A stretch of DNA of 64,000 nucleotides from Pelolinea submarina (GTDB lineage: Bacteria > Chloroflexota > Anaerolineae > Anaerolineales > Anaerolineaceae), in NCBI RefSeq assembly GCF_003966975.1, contig NZ_AP018437.1:1116001-1180000 (forward strand). Reading direction: 5' to 3'. Positions 27,362 to 35,339 of the stretch are shown in pieces. The position numbers and the translations under genes are program-made. The notes under the pieces are model-generated. The model was not told where the DNA came from. It saw nothing but the letters and a program-made list of their open reading frames with translations, and did not search any database. Numbering within the stretch: the first letter of the stretch is position 1; each line of letters opens with the position of its first letter.

Positions 27362-27391
27362 ATTACTCTGGTGCGGATTCACCAGAGTAAT
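27362..27391 (+). terminator. Perfect 12-bp stem-loop after the binding-protein gene
   Basis: Arms 27362-27373 and 27380-27391 are perfectly complementary around the loop CGGATT. No T-run follows, so it may act as a partial terminator or protect the 3' end of the binding-protein message. It is the near-inverse of the element at 26262-26285. Confidence 0.65.
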
Positions 27392-27488
27392 AAATAATCA
27401 TACTATAAAGTGTACAAATTATTTTAATTCTTGGGTCGAGGGAAATTATTCCCGGGTTTTACGAGTATGTTTTCAATGGAGGGCTGTT

Positions 27489-28607
27489 ATGGCTGCTAAA
27501 AAAGTTAATGTAGGCATTATTGGATTGGGTTTTGGAAAAGAATTTATTCCGATTTATCAGCAGCATCCTTACGGGGGCGAAGTCGCCATCTGTACCAGGC
27601 GGGAAAATGTACTGCAGGAAATTGGCGACCAGTTCGGCATTTTGCAGGACATGCGCTTTACCGATTTTCACGAAATGATTGCGGATGACCGTCTGGACGC
27701 GATCCATGTAGTTACCCCGGTGATGGACCACTACCCGATGGTGATGGAATCGCTCAACGCGGGCAAACACACGGCTTGCACCATCCCCATGGCTACCACC
27801 ATTGAACAATGCCAGGATATCGTTGCCGCGGTCAGGCGAAGCGGGAAAGTCTATATGATGATGGAAACGTCATTGTATACGCGTGAATATCTATATGTAA
27901 AGGACCTGGTCGATACCGGCAAGATCGGCCGCATCCAGTTTGTGCGTTCGGATCACATGCAGAATATGGCCATGGAAGGCTGGCCGGCATATTGGCAGGG
28001 CTTTCCGCCTTTCCTCAACGGCACGCATGCTTTATCACCGGCTATTACCATAATAGGAAAACGCCCGATATCCGTCATCGCGCATGGTTCCGGCCAACTT
28101 AGCGAAGAACGGGCGAAGAATCACGGCTGCCCGTTCGCGGTCATCACAGCGACCTTCCAATTCGCAGATTCGGACGTGATCGCAGAATCCACAAGGTGCA
28201 TCAACGAAACCATCCGGCAGTGCCGTGAAGGGTTCGACGTGTACGGCACTGAGCGCTCGTTCGAGTGGGAGCAGGTGATCGATGATGGACATGTGATCTT
28301 CAACGGAATTGACGACGCGGAGAAAATTGAATGTCCGGATACGGACCAATACCTTCCCAATGAAATCGCCAATTTCACCAAACGGGAGGCCATTACGGAC
28401 ACCAGCCATACCTCGTTCCGGCAGGGCGTTGGCCATGGCGGTTCACATCCGCATCTGGCTCACCAATTCCTGAAAGCCATAGTGGAAGGAAGCAAGGCCG
28501 AGGTGGATGAAATTACCGCGGCTACCATTACTTGCGCCGGAATTTCCGCGCAGGAATCTGCCATGCATGGCGCCAAAAAGGTGATGATCCCCGATTTTGG
28601 TTATTGA
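27489..28607 (+). CDS. Gfo/Idh/MocA family oxidoreductase, copy B
   Basis: A 372-residue paralogue of the protein at 22574, with long stretches of identity (for example METSLYTRE, FVRSDHMQNM, HALSP and GHGGSHPHL). The Rossmann motif is GIIGLGFGKEF. As in copy A, the usual EKP lysine site is replaced, here by CTIPMAT. The two copies probably catalyse successive or alternative redox steps on the same class of substrate. Start chosen at the ATG after ATGGAGGGCTGTT. Confidence 0.85.
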   Translation: MAAKKVNVGIIGLGFGKEFIPIYQQHPYGGEVAICTRRENVLQEIGDQFGILQDMRFTDFHEMIADDRLDAIHVVTPVMDHYPMVMESLNAGKHTACTIPMATTIEQCQDIVAAVRRSGKVYMMMETSLYTREYLYVKDLVDTGKIGRIQFVRSDHMQNMAMEGWPAYWQGFPPFLNGTHALSPAITIIGKRPISVIAHGSGQLSEERAKNHGCPFAVITATFQFADSDVIAESTRCINETIRQCREGFDVYGTERSFEWEQVIDDGHVIFNGIDDAEKIECPDTDQYLPNEIANFTKREAITDTSHTSFRQGVGHGGSHPHLAHQFLKAIVEGSKAEVDEITAATITCAGISAQESAMHGAKKVMIPDFGY

Positions 28608-28645
28608 GATTGAAGTCCGTTTTATTAAGAAGTTCAGGAGCATAG

Positions 28646-29257
28646 ATGAAAAACATTAGTGAGCGTTTGACAATCCCTCAGCAGATTGTATACGTAGCTA
28701 AATTCATGTTTGAACGAGAATTAACTGATATTGCCGGCGGCAACATCAGCGCCAAGGTTGGGGATGTCATTTACATGACGCCCACGTTGGCAGGCAACCA
28801 GTATCACTGGGATATCGGCCCTGAGGACGTTGTCAGCGGTTCTTTATCAGAAATCGAACAGTTCAAAAAACATTCGCGGTTTTCCCGGGAGGGATTATCT
28901 CATCTCGCGATCTATCAGGCTTTCCCATATGTCGGCGCCGTGATTCACGCTCATCCAAAGTACGTTCTTCCGTTCACAGCCTCGTCTAAGCCGATCCCGG
29001 CGGTCCTGAATTCCTCAAAAAGTTTCGGAACCCTGCAATATCATACCGAAGCGCCTTCTTATTCCCAGGAACAGGCGGATCTGATTGTAGAAATGTTCAA
29101 AGACCAGGAAGCAGGATTGAAGAGCAAGGCGGGTGTTGTATTAATGCCCCGTCATGGGGTCATCTTGGGGAGCCCGGACCTTATCACTGCCCTGGATTGT
29201 TTACAGCGCATCAACACGAACGCGTTTGCTGTCATGACACAAAAAAGGATTGATTAA
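28646..29257 (+). CDS. Class II aldolase/adducin family protein
   Basis: A 203-residue zinc aldolase related to L-fuculose-1-phosphate and L-rhamnulose-1-phosphate aldolases. The zinc site is visible as the HAH pair in VIHAHPKYV and the later His in MPRHGVIL; a catalytic Glu is probable in the SREGLSHL region. It would cleave a ketose-1-phosphate to dihydroxyacetone phosphate and an aldehyde. It fits as the step after the FGGY kinase at 21105. AGGAG precedes the start by 6 bases. Confidence 0.85.
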   Translation: MKNISERLTIPQQIVYVAKFMFERELTDIAGGNISAKVGDVIYMTPTLAGNQYHWDIGPEDVVSGSLSEIEQFKKHSRFSREGLSHLAIYQAFPYVGAVIHAHPKYVLPFTASSKPIPAVLNSSKSFGTLQYHTEAPSYSQEQADLIVEMFKDQEAGLKSKAGVVLMPRHGVILGSPDLITALDCLQRINTNAFAVMTQKRID

Positions 29258-29273
29258 TAATAGAGAGAAAAAT

Positions 29274-30209
29274 ATGATTTTAACTGTATGTCCCAACACT
29301 GCTATTGACAAGATTTATTTCATCGAGCGCTGGACACCCGGCATTCCTATGCGTACGAATAAAATGACCACTTGCGTGGGTGGAAAGGGCTTGAATTCAT
29401 CGGTTGTACTCAGCCAGTTGGGAGTGGATACAGTCGGTATGGGTTTTTTCGCCGGAAAGGTGGGTCAGGAACTTATCGAGGTTCTGAAAGAATACGGGAT
29501 CAAGCCGGATCCGATTTGGGTGGATGGAACGACTCGTATCTCACACGTGATCGCCGAAGAGGACACCAATATTCACAGCCATTTGATCGTTGGTGAATTA
29601 TTGATCAATAGTGCGCAAGATCAGGAATTTGTGAAGGAGTTTGAAGCCAGGGTTAAAGAAGCCGATTGGGTCATCATGGCGGGCACGATGCCGCCATCTT
29701 TGAGCATTGATTTCTATCTTCGTTTGATCAAGATCGCGCAGAAATCCGGGGTTCCCTGCCTGATCGATTCCCAGAAGGACTACATGGTGAAAGCGGTCGA
29801 GGCCAAACCGACCATTGTCAAAATGAACAAGGAGGAATTCGAATGGACCTTTTCCGTGGAGGCCAAGGATTTCAACTCGTTGGTGGAGGTCGCGAAGAAC
29901 TTCAAAAAAGAAAAGGGCATCGATAACCTGATCATCACCATGTCAAAGGATGGCATCCTGGCATTGACCACTGACGGAATTTTCCTGGTAAAGGCGCCCG
30001 AACAAAAACCGGTCAACGCGGCTGGAGCCGGCGATTCGGTATCCTCGACTTTGGCATGGCGATTATCGTTAGGGGAAGGTTGGAAATCGGCACTTCATTG
30101 GGCAGGCGCTGTCAGCGCGGCGACCGTATTGACCAAACGCACCGGAGACGTTGAGATGAAGGATGTCGATCGGATCATGCCGGATGTAACTGTTGAAAAA
30201 TTGGATTGA
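29274..30209 (+). CDS. PfkB-family sugar-phosphate kinase (1-phosphofructokinase-like)
   Basis: A 311-residue kinase of the 1-phosphofructokinase/tagatose-6-phosphate kinase branch. Features are the N-terminal TVCPNTAIDKIYF, the glycine-rich substrate motif CVGGKGLNSSVVLSQLG and the catalytic anion-hole motif AAGAGDSVSS. It would add a second phosphate to a sugar phosphate before aldol cleavage, or phosphorylate a product of the aldolase. It starts 16 bases after the aldolase and ends this operon at a terminator. Confidence 0.85.
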   Translation: MILTVCPNTAIDKIYFIERWTPGIPMRTNKMTTCVGGKGLNSSVVLSQLGVDTVGMGFFAGKVGQELIEVLKEYGIKPDPIWVDGTTRISHVIAEEDTNIHSHLIVGELLINSAQDQEFVKEFEARVKEADWVIMAGTMPPSLSIDFYLRLIKIAQKSGVPCLIDSQKDYMVKAVEAKPTIVKMNKEEFEWTFSVEAKDFNSLVEVAKNFKKEKGIDNLIITMSKDGILALTTDGIFLVKAPEQKPVNAAGAGDSVSSTLAWRLSLGEGWKSALHWAGAVSAATVLTKRTGDVEMKDVDRIMPDVTVEKLD

Positions 30210-30239
30210 GTGTTTACCGAATCTCTTGAAGAACAGTTT

Positions 30240-30279
30240 TTAGATAAAATCCCCGGAAAACCCCGGGGACTTTATCTAA
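30240..30279 (+). terminator. Terminator of the second carbohydrate operon
   Basis: A long hairpin: an outer AT-rich stem continuing into a GC-rich CCCC/GGGG core around a short loop near 30257-30260. It lies about 30 bases after the PfkB-type kinase stop and before the convergent MFS gene. Confidence 0.75.
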
Positions 30280-30312
30280 CAGGTTGGATTTTTTGAAGGA
30301 GACAACATGCGA

Positions 30313-31530
30313 TCAGGCTTTTTTCCCCGTCCGAAAGTGCAGCCAGATGTACCCCAGTACAGCCACGCTGCCAACGATGCCGCAGGCATACCAAACCCAG
30401 TGCGGGTCGTAGTTGTCGATCACCAGACCGGCCAGGTAAGGTGTGATTAGATAAGACAGGTTAGTGCTCAGGTTGAGCGCGGCCATGTAGCGCCCGCGTT
30501 TATCCTCGGGCGCGAATTTGGCTGCCAGGGTCTGGCTGAGCGGATCGATGACCATCTCACCGATGGTCAGGATGGCCATGGCCAGCGCGAAGGGCAGCAG
30601 GCCGTTGACGAAACCGAACATGGCGTAACCGGCGGTGGAGAAGGCCGCGCCGATGGCCAGCGCGATCAGCGGCTTCATCTTATCTGCCTGACGGGTAACC
30701 CAGAATTGCATGACCACCACCATGACAGCGTTCAGACTGAGGATGTAACCGTAATAGCGGTTCGGAAAGCCCTGCACATCGCGCATATAAACAGACAACG
30801 TAGAGAGCATCTGCATCATGACCGCGAAGGTCAGCATCAGGAAACCCAGCAGCAGCACGTAATCGCGGTCTTTGAGCACCTGCAGGTAACCCTTCAAGCC
30901 GATCTTGTCCGACTTGCGTTCCTCTTCCTCTTGCGCGGATAACTTCTCCGGCAGGGTTTCATCCAGCAGCTTTAGTACGATGAAGAACGTGATGGTGCTG
31001 GTGATGGCGTCGCCGATGAATAGCCAGTTGTAGGAGAAATCCGAGATGAACCCGCCGATCAGGGGTCCGATGGCGACGGTCAGGTTATAGACCACGCGCA
31101 GCACACCAAAGCCGCTGGAACGTTTATTTTCGGGCAGGATGTCCGCCAGCATGGCCTGATGCGCCGGCCCGCTCATGGCGCCCAGGAAGCCCGCGGCGAC
31201 TGCCACCAGGAAAAGCACGTAGAAGTGGTTGACGAAGATGATGACCGTACTGAACAGCCCGCTAACCAGCAGGCCGAACAGCATCAACTTTTTTCGGCCG
31301 TAGCGGTCGGCCAACCCGCCGCCGACGATCCCGCCCAGCATGCGTCCGGCGGTTTGGGCGCCCAACAAGAGCCCCACCACGCTCAAGCCGACTCCGAACT
31401 TGGCGGTAACGTACAAAGTAAAGAATGGATAAATAAGGTTGCCGCCCAGGTTGTCGATGAACAGGCCCAACATCATAACCCAGAAGGATTTTGGGTATTC
31501 TTCTACTGTATTGCGAATTTTATTGATCAT
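30313..31530 (-). CDS. Major facilitator superfamily transporter
   Basis: A 405-residue membrane protein with about 12 hydrophobic segments. The MFS motif A between segments two and three is visible as GLADRYGRKKLM, and a charged central loop (near residues 200-212, rich in Glu and Lys) separates two six-helix halves. It looks like a drug or metabolite exporter of the DHA type. The start at 31530 is preferred: the frame extends to a GTG at 31620, but the ATG has an AAAGGCAG site and begins at a typical cytoplasmic N-terminus. The gene stands alone. Confidence 0.88.
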   Translation of the reverse strand: MINKIRNTVEEYPKSFWVMMLGLFIDNLGGNLIYPFFTLYVTAKFGVGLSVVGLLLGAQTAGRMLGGIVGGGLADRYGRKKLMLFGLLVSGLFSTVIIFVNHFYVLFLVAVAAGFLGAMSGPAHQAMLADILPENKRSSGFGVLRVVYNLTVAIGPLIGGFISDFSYNWLFIGDAITSTITFFIVLKLLDETLPEKLSAQEEEERKSDKIGLKGYLQVLKDRDYVLLLGFLMLTFAVMMQMLSTLSVYMRDVQGFPNRYYGYILSLNAVMVVVMQFWVTRQADKMKPLIALAIGAAFSTAGYAMFGFVNGLLPFALAMAILTIGEMVIDPLSQTLAAKFAPEDKRGRYMAALNLSTNLSYLITPYLAGLVIDNYDPHWVWYACGIVGSVAVLGYIWLHFRTGKKA

Positions 31531-31638
31531 GTTGAAACTGCCTTTTACTTTCCCGATAGACAATATGAAGATTTTATCCTGAAAAATTAACGCGATCGAC
31601 AGGCTCTCAACCAATTCCACATTAACAAATTACGATTA

Positions 31639-31668
31639 TTGTCAGACTGTATATGATTATTTTATACA
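31639..31668 (+). promoter_or_regulatory. Possible sigma70 promoter for the yggS-like gene
   Basis: TTGTCA at 31639-31644 and TATACA at 31663-31668 with an 18-base spacer. The -35 box matches five of six bases and the -10 box four of six. It lies in the gap between the divergent MFS and YggS genes. Confidence 0.4.
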
Positions 31669-31724
31669 AGAAAAGGTCTGAATATCATGGATTATTGCTC
31701 ACCATGGATTAGAATTAAATTAGT

Positions 31725-32384
31725 ATGGAAACCCTTAAACTGATCGGGCAAAACGCCGAAAAATTACTGCACGAGATCCCGGACGAGGTTACCCTGCTGG
31801 CGGCGGCCAAGACGCGCACACCTGAAGAGGTGCGGGCTGCCTGGGAAGCGGGCATCCGCTGCTTTGGGCATAATTACGTGCAGGAGGCGCAGGCCATGCT
31901 GCCGCAGCTCGATTTCCGGGCTGAATGGCACATGATCGGCCATCTACAGCGCAATAAGGCTGACCTGGCGGTTTCGCTCTTTGATTTGGTGGAAACGGTG
32001 GATTCGGCACGCTTGGCGCGGGCATTGGAGAAATATTGCGCCCAGCAAGAAAAATCATTGCCAGTTTTTATCGAGGTGAACAGCGGGTGCGAGGAAAATA
32101 AGGACGGCGCGCTGCCGGAAGCGGTAGATGATTTGGCTGCTATTATTGGTACTCTGCCGCACCTGAAATTGCAGGGACTGATGACCATGGGTCCGTTGAC
32201 AGGCGACGCGGAGCTGTCACGCCCATATTTCAAAACCACTCGCGAAATATTCGACCGAATCAAAAAGGAGAATCCGGAACTGCGCTGGCTATCGATGGGA
32301 ATGAGCCACAGCTATAAGGTGGCGGTAGATGAGGGGGCCAACCTGGTACGTATTGGAACGGCCTTGTTTGGCCCGCGAAAATGA
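31725..32384 (+). CDS. YggS/PLPBP family pyridoxal-phosphate-binding protein
   Basis: A 219-residue single-domain PLP protein with the alanine-racemase N-terminal barrel fold. The PLP lysine is Lys29 in LLAAAKTRT, and other family landmarks are GIRCFGHNYVQEA, WHMIGHLQRNK, GLMTMGPL and LSMGMSHSYKVAVDEG followed by VRIGTALFGPR. Such proteins keep PLP and amino-acid pools in balance rather than acting as racemases. The gene is separate from the AOR operon that starts 170 bases later. Confidence 0.94.
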   Translation: METLKLIGQNAEKLLHEIPDEVTLLAAAKTRTPEEVRAAWEAGIRCFGHNYVQEAQAMLPQLDFRAEWHMIGHLQRNKADLAVSLFDLVETVDSARLARALEKYCAQQEKSLPVFIEVNSGCEENKDGALPEAVDDLAAIIGTLPHLKLQGLMTMGPLTGDAELSRPYFKTTREIFDRIKKENPELRWLSMGMSHSYKVAVDEGANLVRIGTALFGPRK

Positions 32385-32554
32385 ATCATGATAAAATATA
32401 TCTAAATTATGCGTAATGGTTGTATTGTCGGAAAGAAAAAGAGCTATCTTCCCTGATCGTTGGCATAATATCTTGATTTCGAACTTGTTAGCCATCGCAC
32501 ATAACAACACCAAACAAGCCGGACGAAATTTGCTAAAATTAAATAGAGGAAACC

Positions 32555-32839
32555 ATGCGTGTTGTTGTTGAGTTCACAGGCGTATCCAGAATGTTGACGG
32601 GACAGTCCGAAGTTGATCTGACCCTGTCCTCTGGGGATACACTGCAGCAGGTTATTACCTCCCTGGCAAAACGATATCCAGCCCTAATTGGTGAGGTGTT
32701 TGAAAAGGGCGGACAAAGCCTGATCCCCACCAATGTTTTCAGCCTGAACGGCGAAAAGATCATCCACGAGAATGAATTAACCTTTAAACCAATGGATGGC
32801 GATAAATTAATATTGCTGTCTTTATTAGCCGGCGGATAG
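32555..32839 (+). CDS. MoaD/ThiS-family sulfur carrier, AOR-associated
   Basis: A 94-residue ubiquitin-fold protein ending in the activatable Gly-Gly (LLAGG). MoaD-type proteins carry the thiocarboxylate that supplies the dithiolene sulfurs of molybdopterin. It is the first gene of the AOR operon, 34 bases before the AOR start, which suggests it serves the tungstopterin cofactor of that enzyme. It is somewhat longer than typical MoaD (about 81 residues), with an insert near residues 50-60. A thiamine role cannot be excluded but the context argues against it. Confidence 0.85.
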   Translation: MRVVVEFTGVSRMLTGQSEVDLTLSSGDTLQQVITSLAKRYPALIGEVFEKGGQSLIPTNVFSLNGEKIIHENELTFKPMDGDKLILLSLLAGG

Positions 32840-32873
32840 AAACCGGTACATTCTATTGACATAAGGAGTGAGC

Positions 32874-34760
32874 ATGTTCGGTTACAGCGGAAAAATTTTA
32901 CATATTGATCTGACTGAACGTAAAACATGGGTGGAGAACAAACCCGAAGAATGGTACAAGCTATGGATTGGGGGAGTCTCGATGGCTTCCCGCTTGTGCT
33001 GGGAGAATATCAAACCGGGCTGCGACCCTTATTCGCCGGATAATCCCGTCTGCATTGCCAACGGCATTTTTGCCGGTACGCCGGTTCCGGTGGGCGGCAA
33101 ATATGGCCTGGCATCCAAATCTCCCATGACCGGTTTCATCGGCGATAGTCTATCCGGCTCCTGGTTCACCATCGCGCTGAAACGCGCGGGTTGGGATGCT
33201 GTGGTGATCCACGGCGCCAGCGAGAGCTGGGTGGATATCTTCATTGACGACGATCGGATTGAGTTTCGTGATGCCACCAAGTTATTGGGGTTGGGCACCT
33301 TCGAAACCGAAGAAGCCATTCGCGAAGCGTTGAACGATGATCAAGTGCGTTCCGCCACCATCGGCCCATCCGGAGAAAACATGGTGCGTTTTGCCAATGT
33401 GACCAACGACGGCCGTCAGGCCGGCCGCACCGGACATGGCGCGGTATGGGGTTCCAAGAAATTGAAAGCTGTTTCGGTGCGCGGGACACACGGCATTAAA
33501 GTGGCCGACCCGAAAGCGCTGAATGAACTTTCCATCCACATTGTCAAAGAAGCGCAGGGCCCGCACACATCCAAATACCGCATCCTGGGTACTTCCACGA
33601 ATATGCTGAATATGAATAAGCTGGGACTGCTGCCCACCCGCAATTACAGCGAAGGCGTTTTTGAAGGTGTGGAGACGATCAGCGGCGAGTACTTGCATGA
33701 ACACAACAAAGTAAAAACCATTGCCTGCGCGCAATGTCCGATTGCCTGTGAACAAATGTCCATGGTAAAAACCGGACCGTGGGCGGGGGCAATGACCGGT
33801 ATTGAGTATGAATGCTTGTTTGCCAACGGTTCCAATCTGGGAGTTGATGACATCAACACGGTAATCAAGTTGATTTCCGTCGCGGACAGCAGCGGTATGG
33901 ATGCCATATCTATGGGAATTACAATTTCCTGGGCGATGGAAACCTTTGAAAAGGGCATCTTCACCAAAGAAGATTTTAAGTGTGAAAAGTATCCTGAAGG
34001 GTTTGAATTGCGCTTTGGCGATGGGGAAGCGGCCGTTACCACAGCGGAAATGATCCGCGACAAGGAAGGCATTGGCAAACTGCTTTCGGATGGCACGCGC
34101 ATTGCCAGCAGTACTATTGATGCTGAGCGCGGCACGGAGACTTACAAATGGGCCATGCATTCCAAGGGGCTGGAGCCGGCCGGTTACGAAGCGCGCGGGT
34201 TGAAGACCTTCTCGCTGGGTTCCGCGGTAGGCACACGCGGCCCATGCCACAACCGCACAGCTGCCTACGACCCGGATATCCAGGGTCAGGTAGACCGTTT
34301 CTCTGTGGATGAAACGCGCGGTGAATTGGCTAAAGACAGTGAAGAGTACGCGGCGGTATATGATACCCTGCCGCTGTGCAAGTTCATCCGGCGCTGCTTT
34401 ACCGGCAAAGCCGACCGGGCGGGCGCCTGGCCGACCATCGTCAACCTGATCAACGCGACCACCGGTTGGGACCTGCAATATGAAGACATCGACCCCATCG
34501 GAGAGCGTGCCCATACCATCAAGAAAGCTTTTAACATCCGTGAGGGCTGGAAGCGTTCGGACGATACCCTGCCTTACCGCTGGATGAATGAACCCATGAC
34601 CAAAGGCCCTTCAGCCGGACATTTCACTTCCAACGAAGAGCTGGAATATATGAAGGACTGTTATTACGAAGCCAAAGGCTGGACAAAGGAAGGCATGATA
34701 CCCAAATCCAAGTTAATTGAGCTGGGTATGCCGGACGTAGCCGAAGAAATTGGCGTATAG
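32874..34760 (+). CDS. Tungsten-dependent aldehyde:ferredoxin oxidoreductase family protein
   Basis: A 628-residue AOR-family enzyme that holds a tungsten bis-pterin and one [4Fe-4S] cluster and oxidises an aldehyde to an acid, or runs in reverse. The N-terminal MFGYSGKILHIDLT is the family start. Cluster ligands appear as CAQCPIAC in the middle and a distal Cys in LPLCKF near residue 503. Pterin-binding landmarks include GKYGLASKSPMTGF, GRTGHGAVWGSKKLKA and SAVGTRGPCHN. The ATG at 32874 is favoured by AAGGAG over a GTG two codons earlier. Its partners downstream suggest electrons flow to or from an Hdr-type flavin complex rather than only ferredoxin. BamB-type benzoyl-CoA reductases belong to the same family, so the substrate is open. 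Confidence 0.92.
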   Translation: MFGYSGKILHIDLTERKTWVENKPEEWYKLWIGGVSMASRLCWENIKPGCDPYSPDNPVCIANGIFAGTPVPVGGKYGLASKSPMTGFIGDSLSGSWFTIALKRAGWDAVVIHGASESWVDIFIDDDRIEFRDATKLLGLGTFETEEAIREALNDDQVRSATIGPSGENMVRFANVTNDGRQAGRTGHGAVWGSKKLKAVSVRGTHGIKVADPKALNELSIHIVKEAQGPHTSKYRILGTSTNMLNMNKLGLLPTRNYSEGVFEGVETISGEYLHEHNKVKTIACAQCPIACEQMSMVKTGPWAGAMTGIEYECLFANGSNLGVDDINTVIKLISVADSSGMDAISMGITISWAMETFEKGIFTKEDFKCEKYPEGFELRFGDGEAAVTTAEMIRDKEGIGKLLSDGTRIASSTIDAERGTETYKWAMHSKGLEPAGYEARGLKTFSLGSAVGTRGPCHNRTAAYDPDIQGQVDRFSVDETRGELAKDSEEYAAVYDTLPLCKFIRRCFTGKADRAGAWPTIVNLINATTGWDLQYEDIDPIGERAHTIKKAFNIREGWKRSDDTLPYRWMNEPMTKGPSAGHFTSNEELEYMKDCYYEAKGWTKEGMIPKSKLIELGMPDVAEEIGV

Positions 34761-34778
34761 ACTCAACGGAGAAGAATA

Positions 34779-35303
34779 ATGCCATCATCAACTTCGAAAT
34801 ATCAATATATCGACTGCGATCCGGATTTGTGCATCGGCTGCCAGATTTGCGAATACGTTTGTTCTTACACCAAGACCGGTGAATATAACACTTACCGCAG
34901 CCGCATCCGTACGGTGCGTGTGGATGAAGTGCTGATCACCGCGTTAGCCTGCCGCACCTGCGAAAATGCCCCCTGCGTGCTGGCCTGCCCGCAGGACGCG
35001 CTGGATCAGGATCCCGATACGGGAATTATCGTTATTAACGCGCAAAAATGTGACGCTTGCGCCTGGTGCGTGGAAGCCTGCGATTTCGGCGCGATATCCG
35101 TTAATCCGCTGACTAAACTGGTAGAAATATGCGACCAGTGCGAAGATCAAGAAGACGGCCCGCAGTGTGTGAAGTGGTGCCCGAAGGAAGCTCTCAAGCT
35201 GACCACGCCGGAGAAGCAGGCGCAGAAAGCCCGCCGGGATGCCCTCAAGTCGATTAAGGATGAGATCTTACCCAAGATTCCTTTAAAAGAAACGACCTGT
35301 TAG
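34779..35303 (+). CDS. Four-cluster ferredoxin subunit (HycB/CooF/BamC-like)
   Basis: A 174-residue iron-sulfur protein with four Cys clusters: CIGCQICEYVC, a CRTC...CVLAC pair, CDACAWCVEAC, and CDQC...CVKWC. This arrangement is that of HycB/CooF-type electron-transfer subunits, each holding [4Fe-4S] clusters. It directly follows the AOR gene by 18 bases, as BamC follows BamB, and so probably relays electrons between the tungsten site and the HdrA flavin subunit. The ribosome-binding site is ACGGAGAAG. Confidence 0.92.
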   Translation: MPSSTSKYQYIDCDPDLCIGCQICEYVCSYTKTGEYNTYRSRIRTVRVDEVLITALACRTCENAPCVLACPQDALDQDPDTGIIVINAQKCDACAWCVEACDFGAISVNPLTKLVEICDQCEDQEDGPQCVKWCPKEALKLTTPEKQAQKARRDALKSIKDEILPKIPLKETTC

Positions 35304-35339
35304 TCATGCAAGTCAATACACTATTTTCAAAGGAGCGGC

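Noticed and set aside
33282..34514. A 410-codon open frame antisense to the AOR gene
   Set aside because: The sense strand encodes a full AOR with all family motifs; the antisense product has no recognisable features and reflects codon bias.
32874..34760. Direct assignment of the AOR gene as a benzoyl-CoA reductase BamB
   Set aside because: The surrounding subunits recall Bam, but HdrD-like and NuoEFG-like partners and aromatic-degradation genes are missing; the family alone does not decide the substrate.
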